Assembly: GCF_019429535.1 (NCBI RefSeq)
Contig: NZ_JAHXZM010000007.1
Coordinates: 123,584 to 187,583, forward strand
Length of the DNA: 64,000 nucleotides
DNA from: Sphingomonas citricola
Lineage (GTDB): Bacteria > Pseudomonadota > Alphaproteobacteria > Sphingomonadales > Sphingomonadaceae
Direction of reading: 5' to 3'
Both the position numbers and the translations under genes were made by a program. Position 1 is the first letter of the stretch. Each line of letters starts with the position of its first letter. Positions 8,887 to 18,252 of this stretch are shown one piece after another. Under the pieces are notes generated by a model, which saw nothing but the letters and a program-made list of their open reading frames with translations, searched no databases and was not told the origin of the DNA.

Positions 8887-11493
8887 TTACGCGGTGGCCT
8901 TCTTCGCGGCAGGTTTCGTGGCAGCCGGTTTCTTGGTCGCGGACTTTTTCGCGGGAGCCTTGGTAGCGACCTGGCCGCCGTCCCCCTTCACAGCCGCCTT
9001 TTTCGGTGCAGCCTTCTTCTTTGCCGGCGCCTTTTTCCTGCCCGCCGGCGCCATCGCCGCGCGCGCGTCAATCAGTTGCGCAGCCTCTTCCAGCGTCAGT
9101 TGCTCGGGCGTGATCGTCTTCGGCAGCGTTGCGTTGGTGGTACCGTCGGTGACGTAGGGGCCGTAGCGGCCTTCCATCAATTTTAACTCAGCCTCGGTGC
9201 GAGGGTGGGCGCCCAGCACCTTGAGCGGCTCGCGCGCCGCGCCGCGTTGCGGACGCCCGCCGCCCGCCGCCGCCTCGGCAAGCTTTACCACCGCCGCGTT
9301 CATGCCCGTCTCGAACACGTCCGCGGTCGAGGTGAGCCGCGCATATTTGCCCGCATGCGCTAAGTACGGACCGTAGCGCCCGATCGCCGCGGTGATGTCC
9401 TGCCCGGTTTCTGGATGCTGACCGATCGTACGCGGCAGGCTCAGCAACTTGAGCGCCATTTCCAGGTCGAGTTCGACGTCCTTCGGGATCGAGGCGCGCT
9501 TCGCCTCCTTGCCCTCGCCGAGCTGGATGTACGGGCCGAAGCGACCCGACTTGCGCTCGACCTCAAGCCCCGTCTCGGGATCCTTGCCGAGCATCTCGGG
9601 CCCGGTCGACTCGGCGGCGTCACCGCCCTGCGCGAAACGACGGGTATATTTGCACTCAGGGTAATTCGAGCAGGCGATGAACGCGCCGAAGCGTCCGCCG
9701 CGCAGCGCGAGGCTGCCTGCCTGGCACGCGGGGCACGCCCGCGGATCGCTGCCATCGGCCCTGTTGGGGAACAGATAGGGCGCGAGGAAGGTGTCGAGTT
9801 CGGCAGTCACCTCCGACGGCTTCTGCTCCATGACTTCCGCGGTGCGCGGCTTGAAATCGCGCCAGAAGCTTTCAAGCACCGCCTGCCATTGCGCGCGGCC
9901 ACCCGACACGTCGTCGAGCTCTTCCTCCAGCTCGGCCGTGTAATCGTAGCCGACGTAGCGCGGGAAGAAGCGCTCGAGGAACGCCGTCACCAGCCGGCCG
10001 CTCTCCTCGGCGAAGAAGCGGTTCTTCTCGACGCGGACATAGGCGCGGTCCTTTAGCGTCTTGATGATCGACGCGTAGGTGGAGGGGCGACCGATGCCGA
10101 GCTCCTCCATCCGCTTGACCAAGCTTGCCTCCGAATAGCGCGGCAGCGGCTGGGTGAAATGCTGTTCGGCGTCGACCGACTTCTTCGCCGGTGCGTCGCC
10201 CTCGCGCATCCGCGGCAGGCGGCGCGCGTCCTCGTCCTGGCTGTCGTCCTGCCCTTCTTCGTAGAGCGCGAGATAGCCGGGAAAGAGCACGACCTGACCG
10301 GTGGCACGCAGCACATTGCGCCCAGTGCCGTCGGCGAATTCGATCGTGGTGCGCTCCATCCGCGCCGACGCCATCTGGCTGGCAAGCGCGCGCTTCCACA
10401 CCAGTTCGTACAAGCGCGCGTGGTCGCCCGCGCCGACGCGGTCCTTCGAGAAATCGGTCGGGCGGATCGCCTCGTGCGCTTCCTGCGCATTCTTGGCCTT
10501 CGCCTGATACTGCCGCGGCTTGTCGGGGACGTAGCTGCCGTCGTAGCGGTTGGCGATCGCACCGCGCGCCGCCGAAATGGCACTGCCGTCCATCTGCACG
10601 CCGTCGGTGCGCATATAGGTGATCGCGCCGTCCTCGTAGAGCTGCTGCGCGATCCGCATCGTGTGGTCGGCGGAGAAGCCCAGTTTGCGCGCCGCCTCCT
10701 GCTGCAGCGTCGAGGTGGTGAAGGGCGGCGGGGGATTGCGCGTCGCGGGGCGCGTCTCGACCGACTGGACGGTGAAGCGCCCCGCCTCGACATCGGCCTT
10801 GGCGCGGTGCGCGTCGCCCTCGTTGCCGATCGACAGCCGGTCGAGCTTGCGCCCTTCCCACTGCGACAGTCGCGCGGTGAAGGGGGTGCCGTCATGCTCC
10901 AGCGCCGCCGTCACCGACCAATATTCCCGCGCGACGAACGTCTCGATCTCGCGCTCGCGCTCGACGATCAACCGCAGCGCGACCGACTGGACGCGGCCCG
11001 CGGACTTGGCGCCCGGCAGCTTGCGCCACAGGACGGGCGAGAGCGTGAAGCCGACGAGATAGTCGAGCGCGCGGCGTGCGCGATACGCATCGATCAGGTC
11101 GGTATCGAGCGCGCGCGGCGCCTTCATCGCCTCGGTCACCGCCTGCTTGGTGATCGCGTTGAAGGTGACGCGCTCGACCGCCTTGGGCAGCGCGCGGCGC
11201 TTGGCGAGCACTTCCTGCACGTGCCAGCTGATCGCCTCGCCCTCGCGATCGGGGTCGGTGGCGAGGATCAGGCGGTCGGCGGTCTTCGACAGATCGGTGA
11301 TCGCCTTGAGCTGCTTGGCCTTGTCGGCGTAGTTTTCCCACTCCATCGCGAACCCGTCGTCGGGGTTCACCGACCCGTCCTTGGGCGGCAGGTCGCGGAC
11401 GTGGCCGTAACTCGCGAGGACGCGATAATCCGAGCCGAGATACTTTTCGATGGTTTTCGCCTTGGCGGGCGATTCGACGATGACGAGTTGCAT
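8887..11493 (-). CDS. topA: DNA topoisomerase I (type IA)
   Basis: TopA relaxes negative supercoils by a transient 5'-phosphotyrosine link. The 868-residue protein has an N-terminal Toprim domain (residues 1-115, with VIVESPAKAKTIEKYL and the acidic LATDPDREGEA), then the topo IA core with catalytic Tyr293 in AITYMRTDG. A zinc-ribbon (CPACQAG ... CSNYPEC) and several FGPY/YGPY-type C-terminal repeats (RFGPYIQLGEG, RYGPYLAHA, RYGPYVTDG) follow. It ends in a tail of about 65 residues rich in Lys and Ala, common in high-GC alphaproteobacterial homologues and likely to bind DNA nonspecifically. It follows the dprA block on the same strand. Confidence 0.97.
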   Translation of the reverse strand: MQLVIVESPAKAKTIEKYLGSDYRVLASYGHVRDLPPKDGSVNPDDGFAMEWENYADKAKQLKAITDLSKTADRLILATDPDREGEAISWHVQEVLAKRRALPKAVERVTFNAITKQAVTEAMKAPRALDTDLIDAYRARRALDYLVGFTLSPVLWRKLPGAKSAGRVQSVALRLIVEREREIETFVAREYWSVTAALEHDGTPFTARLSQWEGRKLDRLSIGNEGDAHRAKADVEAGRFTVQSVETRPATRNPPPPFTTSTLQQEAARKLGFSADHTMRIAQQLYEDGAITYMRTDGVQMDGSAISAARGAIANRYDGSYVPDKPRQYQAKAKNAQEAHEAIRPTDFSKDRVGAGDHARLYELVWKRALASQMASARMERTTIEFADGTGRNVLRATGQVVLFPGYLALYEEGQDDSQDEDARRLPRMREGDAPAKKSVDAEQHFTQPLPRYSEASLVKRMEELGIGRPSTYASIIKTLKDRAYVRVEKNRFFAEESGRLVTAFLERFFPRYVGYDYTAELEEELDDVSGGRAQWQAVLESFWRDFKPRTAEVMEQKPSEVTAELDTFLAPYLFPNRADGSDPRACPACQAGSLALRGGRFGAFIACSNYPECKYTRRFAQGGDAAESTGPEMLGKDPETGLEVERKSGRFGPYIQLGEGKEAKRASIPKDVELDLEMALKLLSLPRTIGQHPETGQDITAAIGRYGPYLAHAGKYARLTSTADVFETGMNAAVVKLAEAAAGGGRPQRGAAREPLKVLGAHPRTEAELKLMEGRYGPYVTDGTTNATLPKTITPEQLTLEEAAQLIDARAAMAPAGRKKAPAKKKAAPKKAAVKGDGGQVATKAPAKKSATKKPAATKPAAKKATA

Positions 11494-11554
11494 TGTGGCC
11501 TAACTAGGGAGCTTCACACGTATGCGCGAGGGTGGCGAGGCGGGGAGAGCGGCG

Positions 11555-11911
11555 TCAAGCTGCGCGTGACGGGGTTGAGAACCAGGCGAGCAGGAAGCCC
11601 GCGCCGAGGATCAGGTCGATCGCCCCGAAGATCGCGGTCGCCGATCCGCCGGCAAGCAACAGCGCGGGCACGCCGAACGCACATTTCTCACCGACGCCCG
11701 CGATCATCATCGCCCGGTAGCGGACCGGATCGCCACCGATGATCCAGAACACGAGCTGGAAGGCGAGCGCGGTCAGCGTGAAGGCGAGTTGCGGCAGGAC
11801 GGTCGCGTCGGGCGCGGCAAGGCTCGCGAGGAGCGCTACCGTGCCGTAGATCGCGGCGCCGCGGAACCACCAACGTACCCAGCGCGGTATGGGACGATGT
11901 GCATCTAGCAT
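11555..11911 (-). CDS. Small four-helix membrane protein
   Basis: A 118-residue protein with four hydrophobic segments (about 18-32, 41-58, 67-86 and 90-110). It is of no recognised family. Its ATG overlaps the dprA stop codon by seven bases (11905-11911), so it is the last gene of a plsY-dprA operon. Similar unannotated membrane proteins sit in inner membranes of many sphingomonads; I cannot assign a function. Confidence 0.65.
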   Translation of the reverse strand: MLDAHRPIPRWVRWWFRGAAIYGTVALLASLAAPDATVLPQLAFTLTALAFQLVFWIIGGDPVRYRAMMIAGVGEKCAFGVPALLLAGGSATAIFGAIDLILGAGFLLAWFSTPSRAA

Positions 11912-13047
11912 AGACTGACGCGGCCGCCTGCGTGGCGTTCGAGCCGCCCGCCAAGTTCGAGTTCGAGCAGCACCATCTGCACCACCGCGGGGGCAAGCCC
12001 GGCCTGCCGGACGAGTTCGTCCACGCCGACCGGTACGGGTCCGAGAAGCGACACGACGCGGCGGCGCTCGGCCTCGCTCGCATCCTTCGGCGGTGGTGCG
12101 CCCCAGGGGGTATCGGGCGAGCGCACGCCATCGGCGCGATGGGCGGCGCGCAGGTCGATCGGGCGGATCTGTTCGAGCACGTCGGCGGCCGACTGGATCA
12201 GGACAGCGCCGTCGCGGATCAAACCGTTGCACCCTTGGGCGCGCGGATCGCTCGGGTGGCCGGGAACCGCCATCACTTCGCGCCCTGCCTCGCCCGCGAG
12301 TCTGGCGGTGATGAGCGAGCCCGAGCGCGGCGCGGCCTCGATCACGACGGTGCCGAGCGAGAGCGCCGCGATGATGCGATTGCGGTGCGGGAAATGGCGC
12401 GCGCGTGGTTCGGTGCCCGGCGGCATCTCCGCGACGAGCAGCGCTTCCTGCGCGATCCGTTCCTGCAACCGCGCATTCTCGGGCGGGTAGGCGACGTCGA
12501 TCCCGCCCGCGATGACGCCGATCGTCGCGCTGCTGGCGCCTTCGTGCGCGGCGGTGTCGATTCCGCGCGCCAGCCCCGATACGACGACCGCGCCCGCTTG
12601 CGCGACCTCCTGCGCGAGGCCGCGTGCGAAGCGGCACGACGCGGCCGAGGCGTTGCGCGCGCCGACCATCGCCACCGTGTCCCGCGAGGCGAGCGACAGA
12701 TCGCCGCGAATGGTGAGGACGGGCGGCGCGTCCGACAATTCGGCCAGCAGCGACGGGTAATCGTGGCGTCCGAGGAACAGGTAGCGCGCGCCGATCCGCG
12801 CGACCGCCTCCATCTCACGCAATGCCGTGCCGGTGTCGGTCACCGCTGGCACGCGTCCGCCGCCGCGTCGCGCCAGATCGGGCAACGCCTCGATCGCCGC
12901 CGCCGCGGTGCCGTAGCGCGCGATCAACTGCCGGAACGACACCGGACCGATCGACGGCGTACGGATCAACCGCAACCGCGCGAGCGCATCGGCTTCGTCG
13001 TTTCGACCGGTCGCGGTTGCGCGATCGAGCGCCGCGACCTCGCGCAT
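11905..13047 (-). CDS. dprA: DNA-processing protein DprA
   Basis: DprA binds incoming single-stranded DNA and loads RecA during natural transformation. The 380-residue protein has an N-terminal SAM-like helical region (LRLIRTPSIGPVSFRQLI), the central Rossmann fold with AMVGARNASAASCRFA, VVSGLARGIDTAAHEGA and TIGVIAGGIDVAYPPEN, then SGSLITARLA and VPGHPSDPRAQGCNGLI. A C-terminal winged helix of about 60 residues follows. The ATG at 13047 is two bases after the plsY stop. The frame is open further upstream through plsY but those residues are not DprA-like. Confidence 0.95.
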   Translation of the reverse strand: MREVAALDRATATGRNDEADALARLRLIRTPSIGPVSFRQLIARYGTAAAAIEALPDLARRGGGRVPAVTDTGTALREMEAVARIGARYLFLGRHDYPSLLAELSDAPPVLTIRGDLSLASRDTVAMVGARNASAASCRFARGLAQEVAQAGAVVVSGLARGIDTAAHEGASSATIGVIAGGIDVAYPPENARLQERIAQEALLVAEMPPGTEPRARHFPHRNRIIAALSLGTVVIEAAPRSGSLITARLAGEAGREVMAVPGHPSDPRAQGCNGLIRDGAVLIQSAADVLEQIRPIDLRAAHRADGVRSPDTPWGAPPPKDASEAERRRVVSLLGPVPVGVDELVRQAGLAPAVVQMVLLELELGGRLERHAGGRVSLC

Positions 13048-13049
13048 GG

Positions 13050-13661
13050 TCAGGCCGCGTCCCTGCTGCGGCCGATCCGCGGCTCGGTGCCCGCGAGCAG
13101 GCGGGAGATGTTCGCGCGGTGTTTCCACACCACGATCAACGCGAGCGCGAGCAGCAGCGGGACGAGATCGAATAGTCCCAGGATCGCGGCCGCGACGGGT
13201 GCGCTGACCGCCGCCGCCATGCCCGCGACCGAGGAGATGCGCAGCCCCGCGAGCAGCCCCAGCCACACCACCGCGTAGACGAGCCCGAGCGGCCAGGCGA
13301 GCGCGACCACGACCCCCATCAGCGTCGCGACGCCCTTGCCGCCCCTGAAGCGGAGCCAGACGGGGTAGCAGTGGCCGATGAACGCGGCGGCAGCGGCGAG
13401 CGGCGCTTCCTGCGGGAACAGCCGTGCCGCGATCAGCACCGCGGCGACGCCTTTCAGCATGTCGAGCAGCAAGGTCGCGGCGGCGAGCCCCTTGCGCCCG
13501 GTCCGCAACACGTTGGTGGCGCCGATATTGCCCGACCCGACCTGGCGCAGGTCGCCCGCGCCGCCCAATCGCGTCAGAATGACCCCGAACGGGATCGAAC
13601 CGAGCAGATAGCCGATCAGCAACGCCGCCGCGGGCGCGATCCAGACGATTTCGGTGCCCAG
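13050..13661 (-). CDS. plsY: Glycerol-3-phosphate acyltransferase (acyl-phosphate dependent)
   Basis: PlsY acylates glycerol 3-phosphate from acyl-phosphate in the inner membrane, the first step of phospholipid synthesis. Signatures are GYLLGSIPFGVIL, GSGNIGATNVLRTG and FRGGKGVAT, with five hydrophobic segments. The start is unusual. No ATG or GTG exists between the upstream in-frame stop and the first helix. The TTG at 13622 has no ribosome site and would cut the first helix. A CTG at 13661 follows AGAAGGGG by seven bases and gives a normal 203-residue protein. I use CTG; TTG is the conservative alternative. It is coupled to dprA. Confidence 0.85.
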   Translation of the reverse strand: MGTEIVWIAPAAALLIGYLLGSIPFGVILTRLGGAGDLRQVGSGNIGATNVLRTGRKGLAAATLLLDMLKGVAAVLIAARLFPQEAPLAAAAAFIGHCYPVWLRFRGGKGVATLMGVVVALAWPLGLVYAVVWLGLLAGLRISSVAGMAAAVSAPVAAAILGLFDLVPLLLALALIVVWKHRANISRLLAGTEPRIGRSRDAA

Positions 13662-13752
13662 TTCTGTTCCCCTTCTGACCCCGTTCTAGCGGGCTGCGAA
13701 TAACGTGTCACTCATCTGTATCTACCAAGATACGAAGCCTATGTGGTCCCCG

Positions 13753-14553
13753 ATGAGCGACGATACGCGACCGATCCTGTTCTTCGATTCGGGTGTAGGC
13801 GGCTTGTCGGTGGTCGCGCCCACGTGCGCGCTGCTGCCAATGGCGCCGATCGTTTACGCGGCCGATAGCGCGGGCTTTCCCTACGGCACCAAGAGCGAGG
13901 GCGAGATTGCCGCACGCGTGCCCGCGCTGCTCGGGCGACTGGCGGAGCGATACCACCCGCGATTGATCGTGATCGCGTGCAACACCGCGTCGACGATCGC
14001 GCTGCCCGCGGTACGCGCGGCGCTCGACCTTCCGATCGTCGGCACGGTTCCGGCGATCAAGCCGGCGGCGCAGGCGTCGCGCACGCGCACGATCGGCGTG
14101 CTCGGCACCGAGGCGACGGTGCGTCAGCCCTATGTCGACGATCTGACGGCACGTTTCGCCGCCGATTGTACGGTACTTCGCTACGGTTCGGCCGCGCTGG
14201 TCGAACTGGCGGAAGCGAAGCTGGCGGGCGAAGCGGTCGCGCCTGACGCGGTCGCTCGGGAACTCGCCGGCCTATTCGGGCAGACGGGTGGTGACGCGAT
14301 CGACGTGATCGTGAACGCCTGCACGCATTTCCCGCTCTTGGAGGACGAGATGCGCGCGGTCGCGCCCGCCGGGGTCGCGTTCGTCGATGGCGGGCCGGGG
14401 ATCGCTCGGCGCGTGGCGGTCCTGACCCAAGGGCAGGACTGGCCGCGCGAGCCGGTAGTGCATCAGCTCGTCTTCACGCGGCTGGGTGACCGCGAAGCAC
14501 GGATCGGCACCCATCTGCGCGCGCACGGGTTCGCCAGTCCCGAGACACTGTGA
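13753..14553 (+). CDS. murI: Glutamate racemase
   Basis: MurI makes D-glutamate for peptidoglycan by a two-cysteine mechanism. With the ATG at 13753 the protein has 266 residues. Motifs are [11 protein letters not shown] (Asp12), [13 protein letters not shown] (Cys76) and [11 protein letters not shown] (Cys190), all catalytic positions present. ATG 13741 and GTG 13705 are in frame but precede the family N-terminus. It is followed by hemA on the same strand. Confidence 0.95.
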   Translation: MSDDTRPILFFDSGVGGLSVVAPTCALLPMAPIVYAADSAGFPYGTKSEGEIAARVPALLGRLAERYHPRLIVIACNTASTIALPAVRAALDLPIVGTVPAIKPAAQASRTRTIGVLGTEATVRQPYVDDLTARFAADCTVLRYGSAALVELAEAKLAGEAVAPDAVARELAGLFGQTGGDAIDVIVNACTHFPLLEDEMRAVAPAGVAFVDGGPGIARRVAVLTQGQDWPREPVVHQLVFTRLGDREARIGTHLRAHGFASPETL

Positions 14554-14665
14554 TCGACCAAATGCGCTGGAAAAGCGTGGGATACAGGCGTACGTCGCTT
14601 GCATGATGAGCGAGAGCAGCGAAGCGCGCCGCGCCACACCGGCCGACGCACGCCCAGTTGACACG

Positions 14666-15886
14666 ATGCCGGTCGACTATTCGCGCGTATTCACCCAGGC
14701 GATCGATCGCCTGCACGCCGAGGGGCGCTACCGCGTCTTCATCGACATCCTGCGCAACAAGGGCATGTTCCCCAACGCGCGCTGCTTTGCCGGGCACAAC
14801 GGACCCAAGCCGATCACGGTGTGGTGCTCGAACGATTATCTCGCGATGGGGCAGCACCCCAAGGTCATCGCGGCGATGGAGGAAGCGCTCCACGACGTCG
14901 GCGCCGGCTCGGGCGGCACGCGCAACATCGGCGGCAACACGCATTATCACGTCGATCTCGAGCATGAGCTCGCCGATCTGCATGGCAAGGAAGCCGCGTT
15001 GCTGTTCACCAGCGGCTATGTCTCGAACGAGGCGACACTGGCGACGCTCGCCAAGGTGCTGCCGGGCTGCATCATCTATTCCGACGAGTTGAACCACGCG
15101 TCGATGATCGCTGGCATCCGCAACTCGGGGTGCGAGAAGCGCGTGTTCCGCCACAACGACCTCGCGCATCTGGAGGAACTGCTCGCCGCCGACGACGCTG
15201 CGGTGCCCAAGCTGATCGCGTTCGAGAGCGTCTATTCGATGGAAGGCGACGTCGCGCCGATCGCCGCGATCTGCGACCTCGCCGACAAGTATAACGCGCT
15301 CACCTACCTCGACGAGGTCCACGCGGTCGGCATGTACGGCGCGCGCGGCGGCGGCATCTCGGAGCGTGACGCGGTCGCCGACCGGTTGACGATCATCGAG
15401 GGTACGCTGGGCAAGGCGTTCGGCGTGATGGGCGGCTACATCGCGGCCGATCGCACGATCGTCGACGTGATCCGCTCCTACGCACCCGGCTTCATCTTCA
15501 CGACCTCATTATCGCCGGTGCTGGTCGCTGGCGTTCTGGCCTCCGTCAGGCACCTGAAATCGTCGAGCGTCGAGCGCGAGGGGCAGCAGGCCGCCGCCGC
15601 GACGCTCAAGGCGATGCTGGCCGACGCGGGGCTGCCGGTGATGATCGGCGAAACGCACATCGTGCCGGTGATGGTCGGTGACCCGGTCAAGGCCAAGAAG
15701 ATCAGCGACATCCTGCTCGCCGAATACGGCGTCTACGTTCAGCCGATCAATTACCCGACCGTGCCGCGCGGGACCGAGCGGCTTCGCTTCACCCCCGGAC
15801 CCGCGCACAGCGAGGCGATGATGCGCGAACTCACGCAGGCGCTCGTCGAAATCTGGGGACGGTTGGAGCTGCGAAAGGCGGCGTAA
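14666..15886 (+). CDS. hemA: 5-aminolevulinate synthase
   Basis: This PLP enzyme condenses glycine with succinyl-CoA, the C4 entry to haem that is confined to alphaproteobacteria among bacteria. The 406-residue product begins [16 protein letters not shown], aligned with family starts; an ATG 63 bases upstream (14603) is in frame and could add 21 residues, and neither has a strong ribosome site. [16 protein letters not shown] is the substrate loop, [12 protein letters not shown] holds the PLP-contact Asp, and Lys250 in EGTLGKAFG is the Schiff-base lysine. It follows murI. Confidence 0.96.
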   Translation: MPVDYSRVFTQAIDRLHAEGRYRVFIDILRNKGMFPNARCFAGHNGPKPITVWCSNDYLAMGQHPKVIAAMEEALHDVGAGSGGTRNIGGNTHYHVDLEHELADLHGKEAALLFTSGYVSNEATLATLAKVLPGCIIYSDELNHASMIAGIRNSGCEKRVFRHNDLAHLEELLAADDAAVPKLIAFESVYSMEGDVAPIAAICDLADKYNALTYLDEVHAVGMYGARGGGISERDAVADRLTIIEGTLGKAFGVMGGYIAADRTIVDVIRSYAPGFIFTTSLSPVLVAGVLASVRHLKSSSVEREGQQAAAATLKAMLADAGLPVMIGETHIVPVMVGDPVKAKKISDILLAEYGVYVQPINYPTVPRGTERLRFTPGPAHSEAMMRELTQALVEIWGRLELRKAA

Positions 15887-15943
15887 GGGGCTCTGCCGTC
15901 GCCGTTCGCGCCGGGCTCCTGACCGGTTTCGGGTAAGCGGTGA

Positions 15944-16918
15944 CTATCGCAAGGCCGCGTCGCGCTGCCCGAGGATCGGCGGCGAATACGGTGTCGGCGC
16001 ACCGGGCGGCATCGCCGCCAGCGCCTCCGCGATCACTGCCGCACGATCTTTCGGCGAGGGATGCGTGCGGCTGCGGAACATGCCGGGGTCGACCTTCTTT
16101 CCCGGCCCCTGCCAGAACCGCACCGCATTCTGCGGATCCCACCCGGCGTTGCGCAGCAGGAACGCGCCGAGCACGTCGGCTTCGGTCTCGGTATCGCGGA
16201 ACAGGCGTGCGTTGCGGCCGAACTCGCCGAACAAGCCCCACTTCACGCCCGCCGCCTCCAGTCGTGCACGGTGGCGCAGGATCGTGTGCGCGAGTTCGTG
16301 CGCGACGACGACCGCGACATCGTCGTCGCCGTACGTCTCCATCAGCCGCGCGCCGACCTGAACGACATGGCCGTCCGACGACGCGCCAAGCTTCGGGCCT
16401 GCGACGACCTCGAACTCGCTGCGGCAGGCGGGGACGGGGGTGACGACCGCACGGCGCGTGCCGTGCGAATCGTTTAGCGTCAGCGTGATCGGTCCGCCCG
16501 CGGGTCGCGCGGCGAGCCGGGCGAGCGCGGCATCGCGCGTCGCGCTGGTGTCGTGGGCCGCGGTCGGGGCCGCGAGCGGCGTGCCCGCGATCGCTGCGAC
16601 GCCCTCGTTCTGCACGATCCCCGCGCGCGCGGCGGGTGAGCCGGGTACAACCCATTCGACCGCGACCGGTGTCGGAAAGCCGAAGACGGCATAAGCGGCC
16701 GGCGCGGTGCCCGCGGAATATTGATCGATCGCGTGGAGGACGAGCCCGGTGCCCGGCTGGCGCTCACGGCACAGCGCGGCATTCGCCGTGACCAGCCGCC
16801 ACGCGACGGTTGCCAGCCGCGCGTCCTGCGCGCGCAATGCCTCGAGCGCGGCGCCGTCGTCGGGTGCCGCGGCGGCGAGGAGGGCGAGCGGGAGCAGGAT
16901 CTGGAGGATGCGCGGCAT
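15944..16918 (-). CDS. Secreted M48-type zinc metalloprotease with PDZ-like region
   Basis: A 324-residue protein with an N-terminal signal peptide (cleavage near AAAAP, residue 19), a PDZ-like segment (about residues 78-160, VEWVVPGSPAARAGI) and an M48 peptidase domain with the HELAH zinc motif at 207-211; ETEADVLGAFLL supplies the third ligand Glu. It resembles periplasmic BepA/YcaL-type quality-control proteases, but with a PDZ placed before the catalytic domain. Substrate is unknown. It is convergent with hemA. Confidence 0.85.
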   Translation of the reverse strand: MPRILQILLPLALLAAAAPDDGAALEALRAQDARLATVAWRLVTANAALCRERQPGTGLVLHAIDQYSAGTAPAAYAVFGFPTPVAVEWVVPGSPAARAGIVQNEGVAAIAGTPLAAPTAAHDTSATRDAALARLAARPAGGPITLTLNDSHGTRRAVVTPVPACRSEFEVVAGPKLGASSDGHVVQVGARLMETYGDDDVAVVVAHELAHTILRHRARLEAAGVKWGLFGEFGRNARLFRDTETEADVLGAFLLRNAGWDPQNAVRFWQGPGKKVDPGMFRSRTHPSPKDRAAVIAEALAAMPPGAPTPYSPPILGQRDAALR

Positions 16919-17029
16919 GGCAGCATCCTAGCGCCGGGTCGGCGCGGGGTCATCACCGCGCAGCACCCTGCCCGCATTGACTTCGTCTTCATGATGCGGG
17001 ACAATAGTTTCACTTGATACCAGTGGAGC

Positions 17030-18088
17030 ATGCTCATGGACCATATCGACGTCAATCCGATGGGGCTCGACGGCTTCGCCTTCTGCGAGTTTACCTCGCC
17101 CGAACCTGACACGCTCGCCCGACAGTTCGAGGCGCTCGGCTTCGTCCCCGCTGCGACGCACCCGACCAGGCAGGTCACGCTGTATCGCCAGGGCCGCATC
17201 AACCTGCTGATCAACCGCGAGGCGACGGGGCAGGCGGCCGACTTCCGCACCGACCACGGCCCGTCGGCGAACGCGATGGCGTTCCGGGTCTCGAACGCGC
17301 GCGAGGCGCTCGACGCCGCGGTCGAGCGTGGCGCCAAGGCGCTGGACGCGAGCGGCAGCGCACTGCCTGACGCGCAGGTGTTAGAGGGGATCGGCGGGTC
17401 GCTGCTGTATCTCGTCGACGCCGATCCGTTCGCCGACTGGACCGAAGTCGAGGGCTGGCGCGAGGCGGCGGCGGAGAACAACGTCGGGCTCGACCTGCTC
17501 GACCACCTGACGCACAACGTGCGGCGCGGGCAGATGCGGACGTGGTCGGCGTTCTACGGCCAGATCTTCGGCTTCGAGGAACAGAAGTATTTCGACATCA
17601 AGGGCAAAGCGACGGGCCTGTTCAGCCAGGCGATGATCGCGCCCGATAAGGCGATCCGTATCCCCTTGAACGAGAGCCAGGACGACAAGAGCCAGATCGA
17701 GGAGTTCATCCGCGATTACAATGGCGAAGGCATCCAGCATCTCGCGCTCACCACCGACGACATCTACACCACGGTCGAGAAGCTGCGCGCGCGCGGTGTG
17801 CGGTTGCAGGACACGATCGAGACCTATTACGAGCTGGTCGACAAGCGCGTGCCCAACCACGGCGAGGACCTGGAGCGGCTGCGCAAGAACCGCATCCTGA
17901 TCGACGGCAACGTCGGCGAGGAAGGGCTGCTGCTGCAGATCTTCACCGAGAATATGGTCGGGCCGATCTTCTTCGAGATCATCCAGCGCAAGGGCAACGA
18001 GGGGTTCGGCAACGGCAACTTCCAGGCGCTGTACGAGTCGATCGAACTCGACCAGATCAGGCGCGGAGTGATCACGGTCGACGCCTGA
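17030..18088 (+). CDS. hppD: 4-hydroxyphenylpyruvate dioxygenase
   Basis: This non-haem iron enzyme converts 4-hydroxyphenylpyruvate to homogentisate in tyrosine breakdown. It has 352 residues and two VOC halves. Iron ligands are His159 (LLDHLTHNV), His237 (GIQHLALTT) and Glu316 (FFEIIQRKG). The ATG at 17030 follows a GTGGAG site by a few bases. It is 164 bases upstream of hmgA, whose enzyme uses the product. Genes for the following steps (maleylacetoacetate isomerase, fumarylacetoacetase) are not adjacent. Confidence 0.97.
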   Translation: MLMDHIDVNPMGLDGFAFCEFTSPEPDTLARQFEALGFVPAATHPTRQVTLYRQGRINLLINREATGQAADFRTDHGPSANAMAFRVSNAREALDAAVERGAKALDASGSALPDAQVLEGIGGSLLYLVDADPFADWTEVEGWREAAAENNVGLDLLDHLTHNVRRGQMRTWSAFYGQIFGFEEQKYFDIKGKATGLFSQAMIAPDKAIRIPLNESQDDKSQIEEFIRDYNGEGIQHLALTTDDIYTTVEKLRARGVRLQDTIETYYELVDKRVPNHGEDLERLRKNRILIDGNVGEEGLLLQIFTENMVGPIFFEIIQRKGNEGFGNGNFQALYESIELDQIRRGVITVDA

Positions 18089-18093
18089 TCGAC

Positions 18094-18204
18094 GTGCGAA
18101 GCGAACGCTTCGCACGAGATGCGCCACGCAGGTGGCGCCGTCGACCGGCCAGCGCGACGAAGCCGGCGCACAAGGCGCGGCTTCGCCGCGTCTGACGCGC
18201 CGGC
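18094..18204. repeat. Cluster of three GC-rich inverted repeats between hppD and hmgA
   Basis: Three consecutive hairpins occur. The first has 10-bp arms GTGCGAAGCG/CGCTTCGCAC at 18094-18115. The second is GCGCCAC-GCAG-GTGGCGC at 18121-18138. The third is nested, with outer arms GCCGGCGC/GCGCCGGC (18162-18204) enclosing CGCGGC-TTC-GCCGCG. None is followed by a T-run. They may stabilise the hppD mRNA end or attenuate read-through into hmgA; the arrangement resembles extragenic palindromes. Confidence 0.6.
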
Positions 18205-18252
18205 GGGCGTGACACGAGCGAGCAGATAACAACGCCGACGAAAGGACCGAGG

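Noticed and set aside
10159..11742. A 527-codon open frame on the plus strand over topA
   Set aside because: It is the antisense shadow of a GC-rich gene; the product is Arg-rich and low-complexity while topA on the other strand has all motifs. The same reasoning removes most other long overlapping frames.
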